Positions 1 through 4,612 of a stretch of DNA of 5,049 nt are shown here, in pieces. Under the pieces are notes generated by a model, which was not told the origin of the DNA, ran no database searches, and saw only the letters and a program-made list of their open reading frames with translations. The stretch is from Fidelibacterota bacterium (lineage in GTDB: Bacteria; Fidelibacterota; UBA8477; JABMPR01): assembly GCA_030596225.1 (NCBI GenBank), contig JAUVKO010000168.1:1-5049 (forward strand), in the 5' to 3' direction. Numbering within the stretch: position 1 is the stretch's first letter; each line of letters starts with the position of its first letter. A program made the translations under genes and the position numbers.

Positions 1-14
1 ACATGAAACCTCCT
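1..14 (-). promoter_or_regulatory. Shine-Dalgarno and ATG of a divergent gene leaving the left edge
   Basis: On the minus strand a perfect AGGAGG (complement of 9-14) stands four bases before an ATG (complement of 2-4), so a gene probably starts at position 4 and runs off the left edge. Only the first codon is inside the window, so nothing can be said about its product. If real, 5-318 is a divergent promoter region shared with the fatty-acid kinase gene. The spacing is slightly short, and a single AGGAGG-ATG pair can occur by chance, so this stays a moderate call. Confidence 0.45.
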
Positions 15-39
15 GTGATTTTCTATCTCAATTTATAAA

Positions 40-67
40 GTCACCCACAGGAATGAACCCGGGTGAC
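40..67. promoter_or_regulatory. Operator-like inverted repeat GTCACCC-N14-GGGTGAC
   Basis: Two exact 7-bp half-sites, GTCACCC at 40-46 and GGGTGAC at 61-67, are separated by 14 bp, so their centres are 21 bp apart, about two helical turns. This suits a dimeric DNA-binding regulator. The site lies 36 bp upstream of the possible divergent start at position 4. On the minus strand a TATAAA (complement of 32-37) sits just downstream of it and could be a -10 box. A second, overlapping 7-bp inverted repeat, TCCTGTG (11-17) with CACAGGA (46-52), could compete with it. It may instead be an RNA hairpin; no regulator can be named. Confidence 0.35.
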
Positions 68-73
68 GTTTTG

Positions 74-120
74 GGTTTTATACCTGTACATACCATCTAT
101 ACAGAATTAAATATAAAACC
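74..120. other. Nested inverted repeat (possible hairpin) in the upstream region
   Basis: An outer 9-bp arm, GGTTTTATA (74-82) with TATAAAACC (112-120), encloses an inner 5-bp arm, CTGTA (84-88) with TACAG (100-104). Both arms are exact. It could be an RNA hairpin or an extended regulator site in the divergent intergenic region. I do not recognise it as a known riboswitch, and it lies upstream of the best promoter candidate for the kinase gene, so it may not be in that transcript. The stems are AT-rich and the call is weak. Confidence 0.25.
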
Positions 121-236
121 AAGTTCATTAAGTCAACGAACGTGCAAATATGAATATCACTTAACAGAAACCAAACATTATTTGGACACAATACTTGCTT
201 TAAGTGCAATTTTTTTATTTTTTTTATGAATTCTGA

Positions 237-264
237 TTCATATCCTATATTGTACCATTATAAA
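237..264 (+). promoter_or_regulatory. Candidate sigma-70-type promoter for the kinase-plsY pair
   Basis: TTCATA (237-242) and TATAAA (259-264) are 16 bp apart and match the -35 and -10 consensus at 4/6 and 5/6 positions. A run of mostly T residues at 210-226 lies just upstream, where an AT-rich UP element would sit. The predicted start near 271 leaves a leader of about 45-50 bases before the ATG at 319. In such AT-rich DNA these matches are not very specific. Confidence 0.3.
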
Positions 265-318
265 TGTATTTTTTGTATTCGAAAAGCTCCATAAGCTAGT
301 ACTAACAAAGAGGGTCAC

Positions 319-2106
319 ATGAAAATAGCCTATCTAGATGGCATCCGGTTATACCGGGCTCTATATGCAGGAATCCAAAGTCTGCTCGACGAGGAAGATT
401 ACCTCAATAAGATCAATGTCTTTCCAGTTCCGGATGGAGATACAGGAACCAATATGGCTTTCACATTGATGGGTATCATTGAGCACATTCAACCTCATAA
501 CCGGATTGCTTTGCCTGAATTGAGCCATTTGGCAGCTGAAGCTGCCCTGGATAATGCGCGGGGAAATTCTGGCGTGATTCTAGCTCAATTCTTCCAGGGG
601 CTGAGTACTGGATTAAAGCCTTTCACTGAAGTAAACACCAGTCAGTTCGCATCTGCCTCCAAAATAGCTGTGGACGAAGCCTATACAGCTCTCTTGAACC
701 CGATTGAAGGGACTATCCTTTCTGTGCTCCGGGCCTGGAGTAACACCTTAACTGAAGTAGCAAAAACCAGTGCTGATTTTCAACATGTTTGGAAGATATC
801 CATGGACACTGCCCAGGCAGCTGTAGATCATACTATAAACCAACTGAAGGTATTGAAAGATGCTGGTGTTGTGGATGCAGCCGGACAGGGCTTCCTGAAC
901 ATTCTTCAGGGAGTGATGTCTTTCATAGATACTGGTGACATTCGAAGACTCCCTAAGATTGAGACAGAATTTTCATCAGCAGCACTGGAGATGAGCGAAC
1001 AGTTCATCGATAATCTGGCATTCCCATTCTGTACTGAATGCATTATTGTCGGTGAAGATATTCCTCGCAATCAACTCAACACGACCTTGCGATCTAGGGG
1101 TGATAGTATTGTCATTGCCGGATCAAAACATCGTGCCAGAATTCATATTCATACTGATGATCCCCGTGAACTTTTCACAGCGCTTGCTCAGTTTGGCGAG
1201 ATCCAGCAAGAAAAAGTCGATGATATGCGTGAACAGGGCAAAAGTGTGCGCTCCAAGCAGAAGATTGCGCTCGTCGTGGATTCAACTTGCGATCTTCCAC
1301 CGGATATTCTGGATAAACACCATATTCATTTCGTGCCCGTCAGACTTAATTTCGGAAAAGAGCAATATATTGATCGTGTTACCATTACGAATGAAGAATT
1401 CTACCATAAACTATCCGTTTCAAAAATTCATCCGCAGACTTCACAACCACCTCCGGCTGACTTTCGACGGATGTATCAGTTCTTGTCTTCCCATTATGAA
1501 TCTGTCATATCGCTCCATCTTCCCCAGATTTTGAGTGGCACTTATCAAAATGCAACCGCCGCATTGGATAAAGTAAAGTTTAAGGGCGAACAAGTCATAC
1601 TCGATTCACTCTCTCTTTCTGCCGGTACAGGTATTATCGCTTTAGAAATTGCAGGAGCGATTGACGCAGAGATGGCTTTCCCGGAAGTAGTTGAAAAAGC
1701 CAATCTTGCTATCCAAAACACTCAAATCTTTATTGCACTTAAAACGTTGGATGCGGTACAGAGAGGGGGACGCTTAAGTGTTGGCAAAAAGCGCATTATC
1801 GATGCACTGAGAATAAATCTTGTTTTGAGCGTTAATAAGGAAGGATATTTAAAACCTTGCGGAATCACATTCGGACACAACAATCTTTTTAAGAAGTTCG
1901 AGAAATTCGTTCTTAAAAAAACTAAGGGGCGCTCAGTAAAACGTATTGGAATTATGCACGGCATTAATCCAGAAGCAGCTGAGAGCCTTCGAAATACCTT
2001 TGTGACCAAATATCCTGAAGCTGATGTCTTTGTTTCTGACCTGTGTCCAGCTCTGGGAGTTCATGGTGGCGTTGGAGCTGTGGGGATTGCTCTTCAGTAC
2101 AAATAA
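319..2106 (+). CDS. Fused fatty-acid kinase / DegV-type fatty-acid-binding protein (FakA-FakB fusion)
   Basis: This 595-residue cytosolic protein joins the two parts of bacterial fatty-acid kinase, which phosphorylates a protein-bound fatty acid to acyl-phosphate with ATP. Residues 1-200 are a DhaL/DAK2 ATP-binding domain: the metal-binding motif NVFPVPDGDTGTNM is at 33-46, RGNSGVILAQFFQG at 81-94, PIEGTIL at 128-134 and DAGVVDAAGQG at 181-191. Residues 200-312 resemble the FakA linker domain, with Cys238, His276 and His278 matching what I recall as its zinc site. Residues 315-595 are a full-length DegV domain: VVDST at 319-323, TSQP at 374-377, SGTYQ at 406-410, QRGGRL at 481-486 and HGGVGAVG at 582-589, the expected fatty-acid carboxylate-binding positions. 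In Staphylococcus FakA and FakB are separate proteins. GAGG (310-313) lies five bases before the ATG. plsY follows after 75 bp. Family assignment is firm; kinase activity on fatty acids is inferred. Confidence 0.9.
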   Translation: MKIAYLDGIRLYRALYAGIQSLLDEEDYLNKINVFPVPDGDTGTNMAFTLMGIIEHIQPHNRIALPELSHLAAEAALDNARGNSGVILAQFFQGLSTGLKPFTEVNTSQFASASKIAVDEAYTALLNPIEGTILSVLRAWSNTLTEVAKTSADFQHVWKISMDTAQAAVDHTINQLKVLKDAGVVDAAGQGFLNILQGVMSFIDTGDIRRLPKIETEFSSAALEMSEQFIDNLAFPFCTECIIVGEDIPRNQLNTTLRSRGDSIVIAGSKHRARIHIHTDDPRELFTALAQFGEIQQEKVDDMREQGKSVRSKQKIALVVDSTCDLPPDILDKHHIHFVPVRLNFGKEQYIDRVTITNEEFYHKLSVSKIHPQTSQPPPADFRRMYQFLSSHYESVISLHLPQILSGTYQNATAALDKVKFKGEQVILDSLSLSAGTGIIALEIAGAIDAEMAFPEVVEKANLAIQNTQIFIALKTLDAVQRGGRLSVGKKRIIDALRINLVLSVNKEGYLKPCGITFGHNNLFKKFEKFVLKKTKGRSVKRIGIMHGINPEAAESLRNTFVTKYPEADVFVSDLCPALGVHGGVGAVGIALQYK

Positions 2107-2181
2107 TATATAAACAAATTTATTAGCCTAACTCTCGAGGGAATGCTTATATTTTTGCCAAATTAGAAAAGGAACACGAAA

Positions 2182-2835
2182 ATGTTAGAACTGATTATTC
2201 TTATTTTGTTTGCCTACATTTTTGGATCAACACCCACGAGTATTATTGTCTCAAAATTAGTATACAAGGCTGACATTCGTGATCACGGCTCAGGAAACGC
2301 CGGTGCCACCAATGTCTTTCGCACTTTTGGATGGAAACCAGCTTTATTCGTTACCTTAGTTGATGTGTTTAAAGGTTGGCTTCCGGCTTACATTGCAGGT
2401 CACTTAAATTCAGATTCTATCCTCTTTGGCTCTAATCCTGATGCACTCATGATCATCGCCGGGTTTGCAGCTGTTCTAGGCCACACTTACACTGTTTTTG
2501 CGGGATTTAAAGGTGGCAAGGGCGTTGGAACACTTGCCGGTATGTTGATCGCTCTTTTCCCTATAGCTCTCCCAATTTGCTTATTGGTATTTATTCTGAC
2601 CCTCGTCACTACTGGGATAGTATCATTGGGAAGCATGCTAGCTGCCACAGCCCTCCCGATCACACTTTTTATTATCGAGGGATTAAATCCTGATGCTCAG
2701 ATATCTTTGACACTAAGGGTATTCGCCCTATTGATTCCGACTTTTATTATCTTCACTCATCGATCAAATATCAAGCGGATGATGGAAGGAACAGAAAATC
2801 GGTTTGAGAAGGCCAGGATCTTTAAGAAAAAGTAA
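2182..2835 (+). CDS. plsY: Acyl-phosphate:glycerol-3-phosphate acyltransferase PlsY
   Basis: PlsY is an inner-membrane enzyme that moves an acyl group from acyl-phosphate to sn-glycerol-3-phosphate, giving lysophosphatidic acid, the first step of phospholipid synthesis. The 217-residue length is normal. The three family motifs are present: GSGNAGATN at 36-44, FKGGKGVGT at 109-117 (usually KGVAT, here Gly116 for Ala) and HRSNIKRMMEGTENR at 193-207. Other family marks are GSTPTS at 15-20, DVFKG at 61-65 and GHTY at 100-103. Hydrophobic segments near 1-22, 52-72, 86-107, 117-165 (two passes) and 175-192 fit a multi-pass membrane protein, with a basic C-terminus. AAAAGGA (2167-2173) lies eight bases before the ATG. 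It lies 75 bp after the fatty-acid kinase fusion on the same strand with no clear terminator between, so co-transcription is likely, and the kinase product is PlsY's substrate. Confidence 0.95.
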   Translation: MLELIILILFAYIFGSTPTSIIVSKLVYKADIRDHGSGNAGATNVFRTFGWKPALFVTLVDVFKGWLPAYIAGHLNSDSILFGSNPDALMIIAGFAAVLGHTYTVFAGFKGGKGVGTLAGMLIALFPIALPICLLVFILTLVTTGIVSLGSMLAATALPITLFIIEGLNPDAQISLTLRVFALLIPTFIIFTHRSNIKRMMEGTENRFEKARIFKKK

Positions 2836-2856
2836 GGTTTTAGTCTAACATTTTTT

Positions 2857-2886
2857 CTCTCGCAAAGAGCGCAGAGCCGCAAAGAG
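2857..2886 (+). repeat. Left terminal inverted repeat
   Basis: It starts CTCTCGCAAAG and ends CCGCAAAGAG. The reverse complement of 3227-3256 differs from it at four of 30 positions. Within itself it has a short 'cgcaaag/cgcagag' periodicity, typical of a family of dispersed intergenic repeats. It begins 21 bp after the plsY stop codon. Confidence 0.7.
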
Positions 2887-2933
2887 TAAATTTTTATATA
2901 AATTGAATATTAGAATTCGCGTAACGTGTCACA

Positions 2934-3016
2934 CTACCTGCCAGGTCGCCTGCCTTACCGAAGGCCCACTACGCCGAAGCGCCACGTAGGCTGTACGGCT
3001 GCGCGCAGGCAGGTGG
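2934..3016. repeat. GC-rich branched palindrome inside the intergenic element
   Basis: The outer arm CTACCTGCC (2934-2942) pairs with GGCAGGTGG (3008-3016), with one G-T wobble. Inside are GCCTT/AAGGC (2952-2956 and 2961-2965, four-base loop) and CTACG/CGTAG (2969-2973 and 2985-2989), so the strand can fold as a multi-branched structure. GTAAC (2921-2925) and GTTAC (3016-3020) may extend the base. It is much richer in GC than the flanking DNA, which suggests a separate origin from its surroundings. Confidence 0.5.
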
Positions 3017-3030
3017 TTACATTTCTAAAA

Positions 3031-3116
3031 CAATTCAAAACCAATTTCCGATCGAGTGTAACGAGGACCCATCTTCGCGCAAGGCTACGATGGACAAGCT
3101 AAATTGGTTTCAATTG
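3031..3116. repeat. Long hairpin with AT-rich arms
   Basis: The arm at 3031-3047 (CAATTCAAAACCAATTT) pairs with 3101-3116 (AAATTGGTTTCAATTG), apart from one mismatch and one bulge. The loop carries a smaller stem, CCATC (3069-3073) with GATGG (3089-3093). This is the second palindromic unit of the intergenic element. Confidence 0.55.
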
Positions 3117-3123
3117 ATCCCAG

Positions 3124-3170
3124 CTTTAGAACCTGTTTGATTCGCTTTGCTCATCGAAAACAGGTTAAAG
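3124..3170. repeat. Hairpin with 18-base arms
   Basis: CTTTAGAACCTGTTTGAT (3124-3141) pairs with ATCGAAAACAGGTTAAAG (3153-3170) with a few mismatches and an 11-base loop. This is the third palindromic unit of the intergenic element. It has no T-run after it in either direction, so it is not a standard terminator. Confidence 0.55.
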
Positions 3171-3208
3171 TTACCAGGCTTCATGATTATTAATACTCAA
3201 ATAGCCAT

Positions 3209-3226
3209 TTATACCAATTGGTATAA
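3209..3226. repeat. Perfect 18-bp palindrome TTATACCAATTGGTATAA
   Basis: An uninterrupted 18-bp palindrome directly abuts the right terminal inverted repeat. A perfect dyad with no loop is more like a protein-binding site or a transposon end than an RNA hairpin. No comparable palindrome sits beside the left repeat. Confidence 0.6.
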
Positions 3227-3256
3227 TTCTTTGCGGCTCTGCGTGCTCTGCGAGAG
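3227..3256 (-). repeat. Right terminal inverted repeat
   Basis: Its reverse complement starts CTCTCGCAGAG and ends CCGCAAAGAA, and matches 2857-2886 at 26 of 30 positions. It ends 25 bp before the stop codon of the converging lipoprotein gene. Confidence 0.7.
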
Positions 3257-3281
3257 TGCTTTTGGACTCCCCCGATAAACC

Positions 3282-3998
3282 TTATTTTCCCCAGAAGGCG
3301 TTCATCTTCTTCTTAACAGCTTCAATTTTCTTTATTTCAACACGGGCTGTTGGAGCAAAATAGCCATCCGGTTCGATTTTAAGCGATTGATAATAATCCT
3401 CAAGGGCAGCATCATAATCAGTTCGATTGTTCTTATACCGCGCTTGACCCATTAAGAAGTAGGGCAAGCCAGAGGCAGGATCATAGTTTGAAGCCTTACT
3501 GTAATCATTGATAGCATCCCATAATCCTTTGTGAGCACCTCGATCATATTTCTTTTTTCCAGCTAATATGTTATTGCAAAATTTTTCTTTATTCGAACCC
3601 GGTGCAAGTTGGCTAATTTGTTTTGCTGCTTTTCTGGCTTCTTTCCAATCATTATTACCCATTACTGCCAGCGCTCGATCATACCAAAGCTCAGTAGCAA
3701 GTGATTTCAATGAATCAGCTCCATAACCGGCCTTAAGGGCATTTTCATAATAGTGTGCAGCAGTGATACGTTTACCCGCCATAAAAGCACTCTCGTAGGC
3801 TAGGCGAAACACTTTTGCATTAGCATTACCCGACTCAACAATGACCTCGTAGTGTTTGAGGGCTCCACTGTAATCGCCTGCTTCAAACAGGTCCATTCCA
3901 GGTTTAACGTTGGGTCCCAGGAAACCGGCACAACTTACCAATATTAGAGTTAAAATAATTCCAAAGAACAATATGGTCATTTTCTGATTATTCTGCAC
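3282..3998 (-). CDS. TPR-repeat outer-membrane-type lipoprotein
   Basis: This 238-residue exported protein begins with a lipoprotein signal peptide: Lys6, a hydrophobic run at 7-21 and a lipobox LVSC with lipidated Cys23. Ala follows the cysteine, with no Asp at +2, so outer-membrane sorting is likely. The rest is helical with tetratricopeptide-like repeats: about 34-58 (LFEAGDYSGALKHYE), 62-92 (YESAFMAGKRITAAHYYENAL), 97-130 (ALAVMGNNDWKEARKAAKQI) and 178-215 (GQARYKNNRTDYDAALEDYYQSLKIEPD), ending in a basic tail. TPRs are protein-binding scaffolds; the partner is unknown. I start it at GTG (3996-3998) because GAGGT (complement of 4003-4007) lies four bases before it. An in-frame TTG nine codons upstream falls inside a terminator, and the ATG at 3978-3980 has no Shine-Dalgarno. 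It converges on plsY. It resembles BamD- or YfgM-type scaffolds only in layout, so no specific role is claimed. Confidence 0.8.
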   Translation of the reverse strand: MQNNQKMTILFFGIILTLILVSCAGFLGPNVKPGMDLFEAGDYSGALKHYEVIVESGNANAKVFRLAYESAFMAGKRITAAHYYENALKAGYGADSLKSLATELWYDRALAVMGNNDWKEARKAAKQISQLAPGSNKEKFCNNILAGKKKYDRGAHKGLWDAINDYSKASNYDPASGLPYFLMGQARYKNNRTDYDAALEDYYQSLKIEPDGYFAPTARVEIKKIEAVKKKMNAFWGK

Positions 3999-4023
3999 AA
4001 TTACCTCAATTCTACGGTTAAAC

Positions 4024-4051
4024 AAAAGCGAGGATTTAAATCCTCGCTTTT
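4024..4051 (-). terminator. Rho-independent terminator, perfect 28-bp palindrome
   Basis: AAAAGCGAGGATTT (4024-4037) is followed directly by its exact reverse complement (4038-4051). The GCGAGGAT/ATCCTCGC core makes a strong stem with a small AT loop. Read on the minus strand it is followed by TTTTGTTT, a good U-tract, 27 bases after the stop codon of the secreted-protein gene. Because it is a perfect palindrome it could also stop plus-strand transcription (T-run 4048-4052). It lies only 25 bp upstream of the GTG of the lipoprotein gene. Confidence 0.85.
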
Positions 4052-4078
4052 TAAACTAGATCAGTTGAAATTTATTGA

Positions 4079-4507
4079 TCAATACCAAGTCAAGCGTCCC
4101 ATGAATGTAGAAACGTCCATTTTCTCATAATGTAGCTTAAGTACATCAACAGCATCAGCAGTAGAGATTATCGATACCTCATCTTTATACTGAACTTTCA
4201 CAACCACGCTCACCCGATCAACAGCGGCATTCGTTTTTGCAATAGCGGAGCCACTGGCGGCATATGCCACTAAGATAGCTTCATCGAAACGATTACGTCC
4301 TGATTTCATGATAACCAGAAGTTGAAGAATGGTATCCCCATTCTCCTTATATGTTTTTAGTTGAAAGTCAGCATAGTCAACCTGATAGCGATAACTCATG
4401 AAAATCTTCTGAGCTTCTTTATACATCGCAGAGCTAGATTGACCAAAGCTCAATGATAAAAGGAATAACAAGCTGAGTGTTATAAGGATCAGTTTCTTGA
4501 AATGCAC
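4079..4507 (-). CDS. Small secreted protein of unknown function
   Basis: This 142-residue protein has a clear Sec signal peptide: a basic start (MHFKK), a hydrophobic core at 6-19 and likely cleavage after SFG, leaving Gln23 as the first mature residue. There is no lipobox cysteine, so the mature part of about 120 residues should be periplasmic or secreted. It has a helical start (SSSAMYKEAQKIFMSY) and then alternating hydrophobic segments (ILQLLVIMKSG, RVSVVVKVQY, EVSIIST) that suggest an alpha/beta fold. There is no cysteine and no catalytic motif I recognise. GTG at 4505-4507 is chosen because GGAGGA (complement of 4514-4519) lies six bases before it and gives a textbook signal peptide; an in-frame TTG at 4529-4531 would precede that Shine-Dalgarno. 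It lies between hutI and the TPR lipoprotein gene. I do not recognise the family. Confidence 0.75.
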   Translation of the reverse strand: MHFKKLILITLSLLFLLSLSFGQSSSAMYKEAQKIFMSYRYQVDYADFQLKTYKENGDTILQLLVIMKSGRNRFDEAILVAYAASGSAIAKTNAAVDRVSVVVKVQYKDEVSIISTADAVDVLKLHYEKMDVSTFMGRLTWY

Positions 4508-4546
4508 GAGTGTTCCTCCAAAATCAAACAATATTTACGATTGAGC

Positions 4547-4574
4547 AATATACGTTTAGCTTGGACTGAATCAA
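4547..4574 (-). promoter_or_regulatory. Candidate promoter of the small secreted-protein gene
   Basis: On the minus strand TTGATT (complement of 4569-4574) and TATATT (complement of 4547-4552) are 16 bp apart and match the sigma-70 consensus at 4/6 and 5/6 positions. Transcription would start near 4540, giving a leader of about 33 bases to the GTG at 4507. It lies in the 105-bp gap after hutI, so the secreted-protein gene may be expressed apart from histidine degradation. Confidence 0.4.
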
Positions 4575-4612
4575 GCGATATGGATTACCTGATTTTTCGA
4601 ATTCTGCAAAGA

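Larger units (their letters stand above)
2857..3256. mobile_element. 400-bp MITE-like element with 30-bp terminal inverted repeats
   Basis: The block is bounded by near-identical inverted repeats (2857-2886 and 3227-3256, 26 of 30 positions matching). It is filled with palindromes: a GC-rich branched fold at 2934-3016, and hairpins at 3031-3116, 3124-3170 and 3209-3226. No plausible gene is inside. It nearly fills the 446-bp gap between the convergent plsY and TPR lipoprotein genes. Arms of the 'ctctgcg..ctttgcg' kind recur as interspersed repeats in many bacterial genomes as far as I know. No clear target-site duplication is visible, so mobility is inferred. It could instead be several small hairpin repeats side by side, also serving as a two-way terminator. 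Confidence 0.5.

Noticed and set aside
195..226. TTGC/GCAA stem followed by a long T-run as a plus-strand terminator
   Set aside because: The stem is only four pairs. The T-rich run is more simply an AT-rich upstream promoter element, unless an upstream plus-strand gene is shown to end nearby.
1046..1534. Plus-strand open frame of 162 codons
   Set aside because: It lies wholly inside the fatty-acid kinase fusion in another frame, and its translation has no family features; a shadow frame.
1722..2009. Minus-strand open frame of 95 codons
   Set aside because: It is antisense to the strongly recognised DegV domain and shows no recognisable protein features.
2107..2181. Separate promoter or terminator between the kinase fusion and plsY
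   Set aside because: There is a TATATT at 2148-2153 but no acceptable -35 partner at normal spacing, and no hairpin with a T-run.
2857..3256. CRISPR array or structured non-coding RNA gene
   Set aside because: The repeats are inverted and single, not direct and regularly spaced, and no known RNA family fold such as tRNA or rRNA is recognisable.
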